Positions 1-8,991 of a DNA stretch of 59,260 nt are shown piece after piece (within the stretch, counting starts at the first letter, position 1; the number at the start of each line of letters is the position of its first letter). The position numbers and the translations under genes are program-made. The notes beneath the pieces are model-generated. The model was not told the DNA's origin, searched no databases, and was given only the letters and a program-made list of their open reading frames with translations. The DNA comes from Flavobacteriales bacterium. Lineage in GTDB: Bacteria > Bacteroidota > Bacteroidia > Flavobacteriales > Schleiferiaceae. The stretch lies in NCBI GenBank assembly GCA_002737315.1, contig NSIH01000004.1, positions 1-59,260 on the forward strand, read 5' to 3'.

Positions 1-596
1 TTGACGTCGCATCGAAGCGAGCCCTCTTCCATATTGCCGTCTGAAATATCGAGGTAGCGCACCAACTGCCGAATTTCGTTGAGGAAGGCATAGGCCTCTT
101 CTCCGTTGCGAAGGTCTGGCTCGGTAACCACTTCGAGTAGGGGAACCCCCGCTCGGTTGAAGTCCAGAAGGGTGTTGAACGGATCCAAATCGTGAATGGA
201 CTTGCCGGTATCCTCTTCCATGTGAATGCGGGTCAAGCCTAGTGTTTTTGGGCCCTGCATCGTATCAATTACCACGGATCCTCCGTTGCAGATGGGTGTT
301 TCGTGCTGGGTAATTTGGTAGCCCTTGGTCAGGTCAGGGTAGAAGTAGTTTTTGCGGGCGTATTCGTTGTATTCGCGAATTTGGCAGCCCAAGGCCAATC
401 CCAGTCGGGTAGCCGCTCGAACCACGCCCCAGTTCGCTTGGGGGAGGGCGCCGGGTAAACCCAGCGAAACCGGACTAATTTGGGTATTGGCGGCCTCACC
501 ATACCCGTAGGCTTCGGAGCCATAGGCCTTACTCAGGGTGCTCAACTGCACGTGCACCTCTAAACCAATAACTGCTTCATAGCCCTGCTGCGTCAT
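1..596 (-). CDS. gatB: Asp-tRNA(Asn)/Glu-tRNA(Gln) amidotransferase subunit B (3' part outside window)
   Basis: Reverse strand reads MTQQGYEAVIGLEVHVQLST... and ...RYLDISDGNMEEGSLRCDV, typical GatB motifs; start ATG at 596-594, overlapping the lpxK stop (ATGA). Confidence 0.93.
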   Translation of the reverse strand, partial: MTQQGYEAVIGLEVHVQLSTLSKAYGSEAYGYGEAANTQISPVSLGLPGALPQANWGVVRAATRLGLALGCQIREYNEYARKNYFYPDLTKGYQITQHETPICNGGSVVIDTMQGPKTLGLTRIHMEEDTGKSIHDLDPFNTLLDFNRAGVPLLEVVTEPDLRNGEEAYAFLNEIRQLVRYLDISDGNMEEGSLRCDV

Positions 597-1648
597 AGCT
601 GCAAAGGTACACGGAACCCATGGGCCTTCCATTCCTGCTGAAGCCACTTTAGCAGGCGCGGACCGTCCTGGTCCAGCACGATTTCGTGTGGGAGCACATA
701 AACGCGGAATTCAGACCATGCCTTGGGCTTGGTACCCATGCGAGCCCTGTCTTTTTTGGTGGTTACAATGATAGAGATTTCGCGTTCGCGGCACTTTTGA
801 GCAATAGACTGCACCACCGACTTGCTGAAGGGCTCATGGTCGGCGAGCACGAAGGCATCAGCCATGGGTACCAGGCGCCGAACGCCTGCAAGAAATACCT
901 GAGGCTGACCGATTCCGCAGAGGGCGATGGCCTTGTCGGGCTTTATCGATTCCCAGGGTTCGGCGCCCCATTGCGGCTGGGGTTCCCCGTATCGCTCCCA
1001 GCTGCAAAATAGATCTTGTTCGGGACTCAGCTGCAGGGTCTTGCGAATGTCAAGCCGCGTGAGCGGATCCACCGGACCTGGGCAACGAGTTACCACTACG
1101 GCATGAGCGCGCAGGGCGGCCGAAGGATGCTCCCGAAGTCGTCCGACCGGAACCACATGATCCTGCGTGTACCACTGTCCAAAGGGGCATACCAAAATTT
1201 GCAGGGCGGCATTGACTCCGCGATGCTGAAAGGCGTCGTCAAGAATTACCGCGCCCACCTTGCCCATGGTTTTAAGAGCCTCAGCGCGCTGGTTGGCAAC
1301 AAATACTCGAATGTCATTGCTATGACCAAAGTGCTGGCGCACCATGAGCGCTTCGTCTCCCACGTCGAGGGGTTCATCCTCGAGGGTCACTTCGCGAAGC
1401 TCCCGTGTTTTGCGTCCGTAGCCGCGACTGAGGTAGTAGACCGGCTCAATGCGCTGGTGCAGCTGCTCCATAATCCAAAGACTGAGCGGCGTTTTTCCGG
1501 TACCGCCAAGGTGTAAATTGCCAATGGAAACGCTCGCAATCTCAGGTTGGTAGGTGCTTCGGATGCGCCAGCGGTAGGCAGCCGCGTGCAGCCAGGCCCC
1601 CAGGGCATAAATCCACGATAAAGGGAGAAGAATCCTACGCGCTAGCAT
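593..1648 (-). CDS. lpxK: Tetraacyldisaccharide 4'-kinase (lipid A biosynthesis)
   Basis: MLARRILLPLSWIYALGAWLHAAAYRW...SVSIGNLHLGGTGKTPLSLWI, LpxK Walker-like motif; the internal ATG at 1648 is preferred over the longer ORF because it follows a promoter-like element. Confidence 0.92.
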   Translation of the reverse strand: MLARRILLPLSWIYALGAWLHAAAYRWRIRSTYQPEIASVSIGNLHLGGTGKTPLSLWIMEQLHQRIEPVYYLSRGYGRKTRELREVTLEDEPLDVGDEALMVRQHFGHSNDIRVFVANQRAEALKTMGKVGAVILDDAFQHRGVNAALQILVCPFGQWYTQDHVVPVGRLREHPSAALRAHAVVVTRCPGPVDPLTRLDIRKTLQLSPEQDLFCSWERYGEPQPQWGAEPWESIKPDKAIALCGIGQPQVFLAGVRRLVPMADAFVLADHEPFSKSVVQSIAQKCREREISIIVTTKKDRARMGTKPKAWSEFRVYVLPHEIVLDQDGPRLLKWLQQEWKAHGFRVPLQL

Positions 1649-2537
1649 GATTGCGAAGGTAGTTCCAGGCCCCTTCTGCGGGAATGCGCAGACTCCCCTC
1701 AATTTTAGCCAGCCAAGTGCGCTGTCTTTTGGAGTACTGCCGCGTGCGAAGGGCAATCTGCGCGGTCATTGCCAGGTCGTCCAAGGAGCTAGATTTGGGC
1801 TCATAAAATTCCCGATAGCCCACCGTTTGAAGCGGCGTCAAAGAAGCAAAGGCCTCTAGGTCAAGGGCTTCGTTGCGGAGGCCTTCGGCCATCATTTGCT
1901 TGCTTCGCTCCATTATTCTAGGGTCGAGCCACTGGGAATCCGACTCGAGAACGACCTCGCGCAGGACCGCAGGCCAAATGCGGCCAACCTCGCCTCGGCG
2001 CTGGGCAGAGTAGGCCTGGCCACTGGACTCCATAACTTCTAGTGCCCGGAGCACCCGCCTTGGGTTTTGCAGGTCGGCCACAGCGGCGTAGTCCGGGTCG
2101 AGTTTGCGGAGTCTTGATCGCAATTCGTCGGGATTTTTGAGCCAAATAGCCTCGAGCTCGCTTCGAAATTCGGGCAGGGCTGGAGGCATGGGGTCGAGTC
2201 CTTGGAGCAGTGCCTTGGCATAAAGCCCCGAGCCTCCCACGACTACCGCTGATCCGCACTGGGCTATGATTCCGCGCAGAATAGGCTCTGCCCAGACGGC
2301 ATAACTCGCTGCGGTCAATGGCTCGTGAATGCTGTGGCTCGCTATGCCATGATGCCTTACCCCAGCAAGCTCTGCCTCGCTGGGTCGCGCAACGCCAATA
2401 CGCAGCTCGCGGTATACCTGGCGGGCGTCGCAACTTAGAATCTCACAGCCTAGGGCCTTGGCGAGCTCGATGGCCAAAGAGGTTTTGCCCGAGGCCGTCG
2501 GTCCGTGAATCATCCAAATACTGGGAACCGCGTTCAT
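1635..2537 (-). CDS. miaA: tRNA dimethylallyltransferase
   Basis: IHGPTASGKTSLAIELAKALGCEILSCDARQVYRELRIGVARPS, characteristic MiaA N-terminus. Confidence 0.95.
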   Translation of the reverse strand: MNAVPSIWMIHGPTASGKTSLAIELAKALGCEILSCDARQVYRELRIGVARPSEAELAGVRHHGIASHSIHEPLTAASYAVWAEPILRGIIAQCGSAVVVGGSGLYAKALLQGLDPMPPALPEFRSELEAIWLKNPDELRSRLRKLDPDYAAVADLQNPRRVLRALEVMESSGQAYSAQRRGEVGRIWPAVLREVVLESDSQWLDPRIMERSKQMMAEGLRNEALDLEAFASLTPLQTVGYREFYEPKSSSLDDLAMTAQIALRTRQYSKRQRTWLAKIEGSLRIPAEGAWNYLRNHASA

Positions 2538-2576
2538 TCTGCTAAGGTACTAAGTGAAATTGGCGTACATTTCCGT

Positions 2577-2906
2577 ATGGTCTTTCCATCACGCCCCGCT
2601 CAGACCTCTGCCTACCGTTTTATTAATCGGACTGACTTGCTCGGCCTCACTTTTGCTGATCAGGATGCCCTAACCAGCGAGGTCATGCGGCAAGAGCGTT
2701 GGGGTCTGCTGCACAAGGCTACCTTTCAGGGCAATGTAGAGGAGCGCAAAGTCACGCTTTTTTTCACGGCTAAGCAGGGTCGTTTTGCCCTCAACACAAC
2801 CATTTGGGCCTGCACCGAGCAGACCGTGGTGTTTAAGGATTCGGAGCTAATGCCGATACGCGCGGTGGAGGCGGTAGAATTTCACCAATCCTCCGAAGAG
2901 GAATAG
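2577..2906 (+). CDS. Hypothetical protein (about 109 aa)
   Basis: ORF; the internal ATG at 2577 follows a TACATTTC promoter-like element by 3 nt; no family recognised. Confidence 0.55.
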   Translation: MVFPSRPAQTSAYRFINRTDLLGLTFADQDALTSEVMRQERWGLLHKATFQGNVEERKVTLFFTAKQGRFALNTTIWACTEQTVVFKDSELMPIRAVEAVEFHQSSEEE

Positions 2907-3403
2907 CCGTCGGCTAGGTCTTCTTCGTCAAAGCCCAATTCGTCGTCTTCGTCGAGGTCGTCTTCGTCGCTAAATCCGCCCTCTGCGCTGTCGTTGTAGT
3001 GCAGTTCGGGTGCAGTTGCCGGGCGCTTGCCGTAGCTGAATACCAGGGATGGCTCGGGTACCTCCGCCTTCTCGTCGCGCACAAATTCCACCAAGAAGCT
3101 CCACATTTCGAGAAAGTCGTATACCATTAACAGCCTCTGGCCGCTTGAACCAAGCACTTCACCTACGCGGAGGTCTGCCATACTTGGACCAGTGGCCGGA
3201 TCCATCGCCATTAGGGGAATCTCGTCGCCTTGATTCCATTCAGCATCGGTGCGGTAGAATGAGGCCATCTGCCCAGGCTTTAGCTCAAAGGCTAGTGCTA
3301 TTGCGGCATGGGCCTCTTCGAGGCTGGCCTTGGCAGAAATAGCGATATCTCTAAAGATGTCTTCTTTGGTGTTTAAAATGGCGCGGACAACCTTGGTATT
3401 CAT
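2882..3403 (-). CDS. pRiA4b ORF-3-like (IS1096 passenger TnpR-family fold) protein with acidic C-terminal tail
   Basis: AILNTKEDIFRDIAISAKASLEEAHAAIALAFEL...ASFYRTDAEWNQGDEIPL resembles the pRiA4b ORF-3 family; acidic tail SDEDDLDEDDELGFDEEDLADGYSSSEDW. Confidence 0.7.
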   Translation of the reverse strand: MNTKVVRAILNTKEDIFRDIAISAKASLEEAHAAIALAFELKPGQMASFYRTDAEWNQGDEIPLMAMDPATGPSMADLRVGEVLGSSGQRLLMVYDFLEMWSFLVEFVRDEKAEVPEPSLVFSYGKRPATAPELHYNDSAEGGFSDEDDLDEDDELGFDEEDLADGYSSSEDW

Positions 3404-4821
3404 GATTTACTAGCAATTCCGTGTTCAGCAGCCCAAGCGGTAGCAAAGGCCTTGGCGTCGTCAAAGGTATTGGGAATTAAGCCATCCAAAATAGCCTCGC
3501 GTACCGCCGTTTTCATTTGGCCGATCAGGGCGCCCGGAGGCAGGTCAAACCAGGCCATGAGCTGCGTTCCGTCAATCGGCGGTTGCCAGTTGCGCAAGTG
3601 GTCGCGGGCTTCCAATTCTGCCATTTTGGCCTTCACATGCACGTAGTTGGTTAGGTACCGGGATTTTTTCTGCGGATTCTTGGTGGTGATGTCGCTCGAG
3701 CAGAGTATCATTAGGTCTTCGATGTCGGGCCCGGCATCAAAGAGCAAGCGGCGCAGCGCGCTGTCGGTGGCGGAATCACTTACCACCGCAATCGGGCGCG
3801 AACTCATTTGAATTAGCTTGACCACATAGTCCATGCGCTGGTCTAGGGGCAGCGAGAGCCGCCTAAATAGCTTTTTTGCCATTTTCCCCCCCAGGAACTC
3901 GTGGCCGTGAAAGGTCCATCCGGTGCCCTTCATGAACTTCTTGGTCGGAGGCTTCCCTATGTCGTGCAGCAGGGCGGCCAGGCGCAGCCAAACGTATTCA
4001 GACTGCCTTGCGCAGTTGTCGACAACCTCGAGGGTGTGCCAAAAATTGTCTTTGTGCAAATGTCCCTCGACTTCATCCACGCCGGCCAAGGCCGACACTT
4101 CGGGAATCAAAACCTCCATGGCGCCGCAGCGAAACATGAGGCCCAGTCCGACCGAGGGAATGGGGCTTTCTAAAATTTTGAGCAGCTCGTTTTGAACACG
4201 TTCGGGCGACAGGATGCGCAACCGTTCTGCAGTGGCCTTCATGCCCTCGAGGCTCTCGGGCTCTATTTCAAAGTCAAGCTGGCTTGCGAAGCGTATTGCG
4301 CGAAGAATCCGCAAGGGGTCGTCGCTAAAGGTGTCAATGGGTTCAAGGGGGGTACGAAGGATTCTGTCGTCGAGGTCGGCAAGCCCATGAAAGGGGTCGA
4401 GCAGTTCGCCCCAAGACTCCCGGTTGACGCCAATAGCCATGGCATTGATGGTAAAATCGCGCCGCAGCTGGTCGTCTCGGAGGCTGCCCGGAACCACCGT
4501 CGGCTTGCGGGACTCGCTGCGGTAGCTTTCGGTACGCGCCTGAACAAATTCAATTTGCCATCCGTTCCAAGTAAATTGCGCCGTGCCAAAATTGGGGTAA
4601 ACCACCACTTTGCCCGCATGAAGCATTTTTGCGGCACGCTGAGCAATGGCGAGGGCATCACCCACCACAACAAAATCAACGTCTTTGGAGCTGCCTCGCT
4701 TTAAAAATTGGTCGCGTACCCAGCCCCCAACCACATAACAGGGAAGGCCGAGGTCGTCAGCCGCTTCGCCAACCGTTTTAAAAAGATCATGGTCGATCCA
4801 ACCGGCAAAATTTTGGCTCAT
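3400..4821 (-). CDS. CCA tRNA nucleotidyltransferase / poly(A) polymerase family with HD domain
   Basis: YVVGGWVRDQFLKRGSSKDVDFVVVGD...RRDFTINAMAIG...LRILRAIRFASQLDFEIE; HD motif AALLHDIGKPPTK. Confidence 0.93.
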   Translation of the reverse strand: MSQNFAGWIDHDLFKTVGEAADDLGLPCYVVGGWVRDQFLKRGSSKDVDFVVVGDALAIAQRAAKMLHAGKVVVYPNFGTAQFTWNGWQIEFVQARTESYRSESRKPTVVPGSLRDDQLRRDFTINAMAIGVNRESWGELLDPFHGLADLDDRILRTPLEPIDTFSDDPLRILRAIRFASQLDFEIEPESLEGMKATAERLRILSPERVQNELLKILESPIPSVGLGLMFRCGAMEVLIPEVSALAGVDEVEGHLHKDNFWHTLEVVDNCARQSEYVWLRLAALLHDIGKPPTKKFMKGTGWTFHGHEFLGGKMAKKLFRRLSLPLDQRMDYVVKLIQMSSRPIAVVSDSATDSALRRLLFDAGPDIEDLMILCSSDITTKNPQKKSRYLTNYVHVKAKMAELEARDHLRNWQPPIDGTQLMAWFDLPPGALIGQMKTAVREAILDGLIPNTFDDAKAFATAWAAEHGIASKS

Positions 4822-4827
4822 AAGCGA

Positions 4828-5655
4828 TTAAACGGCTACTTGGAATTCGCGCAAGGCCTCGTTGAGCGAAGTTTTTTGGTCGGTGCTCTCCTTTCGACGG
4901 CCAATAATAAGCGCGCAGGGTACCTGGTAGGTGCCTGCAGCAAATTCTTTGGGCATGGTCCCGGGAATCACCACGCAACGCTCTGGCACAAGTCCGCGAT
5001 AGGTGATGGGTTCTGGGCCGGTCACGTCAATAATTTTGGTGGAGGCGGTCAATACCACGTTCGCTCCCAGAACGGCTTCACGGCCAATGCGAACTCCTTC
5101 TACCACAATGCACCGAGAACCGATAAAGGCACCGTCTTCGATAATAACGGGCGCGGCCTGCAGGGGTTCAAGCACGCCGCCAATGCCGACTCCGCCCGAA
5201 AGGTGCACGTCAGCACCAATTTGAGCACAACTTCCAACGGTCGCCCAGGTATCAACCATGGTCCGCGGCCCAACGTGCGCACCGATGTTGACGTAGGAGG
5301 GCATTAGAATAACGCCAGGGGCGAGGTAGGCACCGTGCCGCGCGATTGCATGGGGAACCACGCGAACCCCCAGGGACGCGTAGTTGCGCTTCAGGGGCAT
5401 TTTATCGTGAAACTCAAGGGGCCCGGCCTCGTAGGTTTCCATAGTACGCTGCGGAAAATACAGAACCACCGCTTTTTTGATCCATTCGTTGACAATCCAG
5501 CCCTCTGCATGGGGCTCGGCGACCCGCAATGCTCCGCGGTCGAGGGCTTCAATTACCTGCGCCACGGCATGGTGTGCTTCAGGGCTTTGCAGTTCGTCGC
5601 GGTGGGTCCACAGATGTTCTATGGTTTGGCGCAGTTCGTTCCAGTTTGGATTCAT
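4828..5655 (-). CDS. dapD: 2,3,4,5-tetrahydropyridine-2,6-dicarboxylate N-succinyltransferase
   Basis: Left-handed beta-helix repeats ...GVILMPSYVNIGAHVGPRTMVDTWATVGSCAQIGADVHLSGGVGIGGVLEPLQAAPVIIEDGAFIGSR. Confidence 0.96.
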   Translation of the reverse strand: MNPNWNELRQTIEHLWTHRDELQSPEAHHAVAQVIEALDRGALRVAEPHAEGWIVNEWIKKAVVLYFPQRTMETYEAGPLEFHDKMPLKRNYASLGVRVVPHAIARHGAYLAPGVILMPSYVNIGAHVGPRTMVDTWATVGSCAQIGADVHLSGGVGIGGVLEPLQAAPVIIEDGAFIGSRCIVVEGVRIGREAVLGANVVLTASTKIIDVTGPEPITYRGLVPERCVVIPGTMPKEFAAGTYQVPCALIIGRRKESTDQKTSLNEALREFQVAV

Positions 5656-6062
5656 CGTTTTTGGCTTAAAAAGTTTTCAAGTATTAGGCTGGCAGCTGCA
5701 GCATCAAGTTGGCCTTTGTCTTTTTTGACCACCTTAGACCGACCCAAAAGGGCTGCGCCCTGGGCTGCAAGCTTAGAGGTGAGGCGCTCGTCGACCATAT
5801 GCACCACCGCGTTGGGCCAGGTTGCTGCAAGAATTTTTGCGACCGAATCGCGGGCTGCTGCGCCATGCGAAATGCCGCCGTCTAACCTCTGGGGACTGCC
5901 CAGCGCGATACCCTGAATTCCAGAACCGTCACCGTACCTGCGCCCGAGTTCTTGGGCGAGGTCAGCCGTGGGAAGGGAAGCCACGGGGAATGCCATTATG
6001 CCCTGCGCATCGCTTTCAGCGAGACCAGTGCGGCGGAGTCCGGGATCAAGGCCAATCCACAT
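5652..6062 (-). CDS. ruvX: Putative pre-16S rRNA nuclease / Holliday junction resolvase YqgF family
   Basis: WIGLDPGLRRTGLAESDAQG...GIALGSPQRLDG...VVHMVDERLTSKLA. Confidence 0.9.
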   Translation of the reverse strand: MWIGLDPGLRRTGLAESDAQGIMAFPVASLPTADLAQELGRRYGDGSGIQGIALGSPQRLDGGISHGAAARDSVAKILAATWPNAVVHMVDERLTSKLAAQGAALLGRSKVVKKDKGQLDAAAASLILENFLSQKR

Positions 6063-6116
6063 GCTTTTAGTGCGGTTTCATTACAAGAGAACAAAGGTAG
6101 GGGGTATCTTTGCGCC

Positions 6117-6692
6117 ATGGTTTATTCGATTCTGGCTTATGGTTCAGCGATGCTCAAGCGCAAGGCCAAAACCGTGGAGTGCCCTAGCTCCGAGTTAGGG
6201 ACCTTCGTGGACTCTATGTTTGAGACCATGTATGCCACTAAAGGAGTAGGATTAGCTGCCCCACAAATAGGTTTCAGCACCAGGGTCTTTGTGGTAGACG
6301 GCTCGCCCTTTGCCGACGATCCGGCCAACGAGGCCGACGCTGAGGCACTCAAAACGTTTAAGAAGGTTTTTATCAATGCCGAGATTGTGGAGGAGTCCGG
6401 GGAGGATTGGGCCTTTGAAGAGGGCTGCTTGAGCATTCCCGACCTGCACGAGTCGGTGCTCCGCAAAAGTGCGCTAACGATCAAGTACCAGGACCTGCAG
6501 GGCAACTGGCTGCAAGAAACGTTCACTGGCGTGTGCGCTAGAATAATCCAGCACGAGTACGACCACATTGAGGGTATTCTTTTCACCGACCGTCTGAGTC
6601 CGCTTAAAAAGAGGCTTATTAGCGGACGCCTCAAAGACATTGCCTCGGGCAAGGTGACGGCAAACTACCGCATGAAATTTAACGTAGCATGA
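6117..6692 (+). CDS. def: Peptide deformylase
   Basis: GVGLAAPQIG, EEGCLSIPDL, QHEYDHIEGILFTDRL motifs; start at ATG 6117, 4 nt after TATCTTTG. Confidence 0.96.
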   Translation: MVYSILAYGSAMLKRKAKTVECPSSELGTFVDSMFETMYATKGVGLAAPQIGFSTRVFVVDGSPFADDPANEADAEALKTFKKVFINAEIVEESGEDWAFEEGCLSIPDLHESVLRKSALTIKYQDLQGNWLQETFTGVCARIIQHEYDHIEGILFTDRLSPLKKRLISGRLKDIASGKVTANYRMKFNVA

Positions 6693-7189
6693 AAAAGTTC
6701 TTAATCGCCCTTACTGGGGCTGCGGCAGTAGCCGGTTGTACCGGCAGCGCAGACGGAGAAAAAGCCGTTCAAGAAATGAGCGCACGGTCAAACTGGTCTG
6801 AGGATTCAACGGGTGCTAATGCCATTGTGCGAAGCCTTGAGTTGGCCGCGCAAGAGGCCCAAAACGATTCGTTGTGGACAAGGTATCAGCTCGCAGCGGG
6901 AGACCTTGAAGCCCAGATTCCCAGTCGGGCACTTTATGCGATACGCCACTACATGCGCGTGTTCGATAGCCTCCCCGAGACCCAGGGTCCGCGCGCATTG
7001 TTCGCGGTGGCAACGACATTTGATATCAATTTGAACGATCGAATTCGCGCGGCACAGGCCTATGAACTGTTTACCCAGCGCTATCCCCAGCATCCATGGC
7101 GAGGGCGCGTTGATACCCTAATGCAGCTTACCCAATCCAACGCCGACTCCCTTATTTTACAGCAAATTCAAGATAAATCCAATGAATGA
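6689..7189 (+). CDS. Lipoprotein, hypothetical (possible TPR-like repeat)
   Basis: Lipobox signal MKKFLIALTGAAAVAGC; ATGA overlap with def. Confidence 0.7.
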   Translation: MKKFLIALTGAAAVAGCTGSADGEKAVQEMSARSNWSEDSTGANAIVRSLELAAQEAQNDSLWTRYQLAAGDLEAQIPSRALYAIRHYMRVFDSLPETQGPRALFAVATTFDINLNDRIRAAQAYELFTQRYPQHPWRGRVDTLMQLTQSNADSLILQQIQDKSNE

Positions 7190-7652
7190 TCTCAAGCAAG
7201 TGCTCGCCATTGCAGGCCGCCCCGGACTCTACCAATTAATCGCATCTACCCGCACGGGTCTTGTTGCGGAACCCTTAGGCGGAGGCGCCCGTGTTAGCGC
7301 ATCGGCTCGACAGCAAGTGCATGTGCTCGACGAGATGGCACTCTACACCCATGAGGGTGAGCGCCCCTTGCGCGAGGTTCTTGCCGCCGTGGGCACCCTG
7401 CTTCAAGGCGCGGAGGCTCTGCCGCACAATTCAGACGGTTCAGTGATTACTGCGGAGTTTGCCAAACTGGTGCCCGACTACGACGAGGGCAAGGTCTACT
7501 TGAGCGACATGCGCAAGTTTTTTCAGTGGTACAATACCCTGGTTCGCTTTGGATTTTTTGTCGAAGCTCCCGAGGCTAAAGAGCCCAAAAGCCCCGCAAA
7601 ACCTGCCAAAAAGAAGGCCCCTGCAGCCCCAAAGGTAGAAGATGGCGAGTAA
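7182..7652 (+). CDS. DUF5606-like protein
   Basis: MNDLKQVLAIAGRPGLYQLIASTRTGLVAEPL..., N-terminal motif of a Bacteroidota DUF5606-type family; Lys/Ala/Pro-rich tail. Confidence 0.7.
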   Translation: MNDLKQVLAIAGRPGLYQLIASTRTGLVAEPLGGGARVSASARQQVHVLDEMALYTHEGERPLREVLAAVGTLLQGAEALPHNSDGSVITAEFAKLVPDYDEGKVYLSDMRKFFQWYNTLVRFGFFVEAPEAKEPKSPAKPAKKKAPAAPKVEDGE

Positions 7653-8436
7653 ATCCTCGGCCATTCCAGCGCTCGAAGCCTTTGATCGCCTGCTTGGCAT
7701 CATGGATGAGCTTCGTGCCCAATGCCCTTGGGACCGGGTGCAAACCGAGCAAACCCTGCGCATTCTTACCCTAGAGGAGGCCTATGAGCTCGCGGATTCC
7801 ATCGATGCTCGAGATTGGTCGGGCATGGCCAATGAACTGGGCGATCTTTTTTTGCATTTGGTATTCTACAGCAAAATAGCCAGCGAAGGGGGGCATTTTA
7901 GCCTGGCTGAGGTGCTGCACGGAGTCTGCGACAAGCTGGTTCGGCGCCATCCGCACATTTATGCCGACGTCAAAGCCGAGGATGCCGAGGCGGTAAAGGC
8001 CAACTGGGAGGCCATCAAGCTTGCCGAGAAAGCCGGAACAGAGGCGCAAAAATCAGTTTTAGAGGGAGTTCCAAAAGCATTGCCCGCCTTGGTCAAGGCC
8101 TACCGCATGCAAGAAAAGGTTCGTGGAGTGGGCTTTGACTGGCCCTCAGCCGACGGCGCTTGGCTCAAGGTACACGAAGAACTCGCGGAGCTTCAGCAAG
8201 CCCCTGACGATGAATCGGGCCGCGAAGAGCTGGGCGACTTGTTTTTTGCTCTGGTGAATTATGCCCGGCATCGAGGTTGGGACCCCGAGCAGGCCCTAGC
8301 TCAGGCCAACGATAAGTTTCGCCGCCGCTTTCAAGCCATGGAGGCCATGCTCGCATCGAGCGGAGAGAGCAACGCCAAACAAAGCATCGAATCTTGGGAT
8401 CTTCTTTGGAATCAGGTAAAAAGCCAAGAGAAATAA
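7642..8436 (+). CDS. mazG: Nucleoside triphosphate pyrophosphohydrolase
   Basis: CPWDRVQTEQTLRILTLEEAYELADSI...ELGDLFLHLVFYSKIA...ELGDLFFALVNYARH, tandem MazG domains. Confidence 0.95.
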   Translation: MASKSSAIPALEAFDRLLGIMDELRAQCPWDRVQTEQTLRILTLEEAYELADSIDARDWSGMANELGDLFLHLVFYSKIASEGGHFSLAEVLHGVCDKLVRRHPHIYADVKAEDAEAVKANWEAIKLAEKAGTEAQKSVLEGVPKALPALVKAYRMQEKVRGVGFDWPSADGAWLKVHEELAELQQAPDDESGREELGDLFFALVNYARHRGWDPEQALAQANDKFRRRFQAMEAMLASSGESNAKQSIESWDLLWNQVKSQEK

Positions 8437-8487
8437 CACTTGCTTAAGCTACACTTCACCTTTGCGATGAATCTTTAGGTTCATTCG

Positions 8488-8982
8488 ATGAAAACACTCT
8501 ACGTAGTCCGCCATGCCAAAAGTTCTTGGGAGTACCATGAACTGCCCGACATGGATCGCCCCCTGAAGGGCCGCGGAATTCGCGACGCGCATTTGATGGC
8601 GAGTTGGCTTCAGGATCTGCTGTCTACCGTTCCGGTGCTGTATTCTTCTCCTGCAACGCGGACCCTTCACACGGCCATGATTTTTGCACGAACCCTGGGG
8701 ATTCCCCTCGATGAGGTGCGGGTAGCCGAATCGCTGTATTCTGCATCGCACCTTGATATTGCCGCCTTTTTGCGTGGCATTCAGGGCGAACCGGGCAGCA
8801 TTATGCTCTTTGGACATAATCCGGGCATGAGTGAGTTCATTTCTGACTGCGTGCCGGGCTTTACGGAGAACCTCCCAACGGGAGGAGTGGCGGTACTGCA
8901 GTTTGAAATTTCGTCTTGGAATGATTTGCGCAGCGAGGCGGAACTTCGGTACTTTGACTTTCCTAAAAACCAAAAGAACTAG
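8488..8982 (+). CDS. SixA-like histidine phosphatase
   Basis: MKTLYVVRHAKSSWEYHELPDMDRPLKGRG (RHxKS catalytic motif), LFGHNPGMSEF. Confidence 0.88.
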   Translation: MKTLYVVRHAKSSWEYHELPDMDRPLKGRGIRDAHLMASWLQDLLSTVPVLYSSPATRTLHTAMIFARTLGIPLDEVRVAESLYSASHLDIAAFLRGIQGEPGSIMLFGHNPGMSEFISDCVPGFTENLPTGGVAVLQFEISSWNDLRSEAELRYFDFPKNQKN

Positions 8983-8991
8983 TTTTATAGC

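Noticed and set aside
2882-3403. IS1096-type mobile element
   Set aside because: Only the passenger-like domain is present; no transposase, inverted repeats or target duplications were seen.
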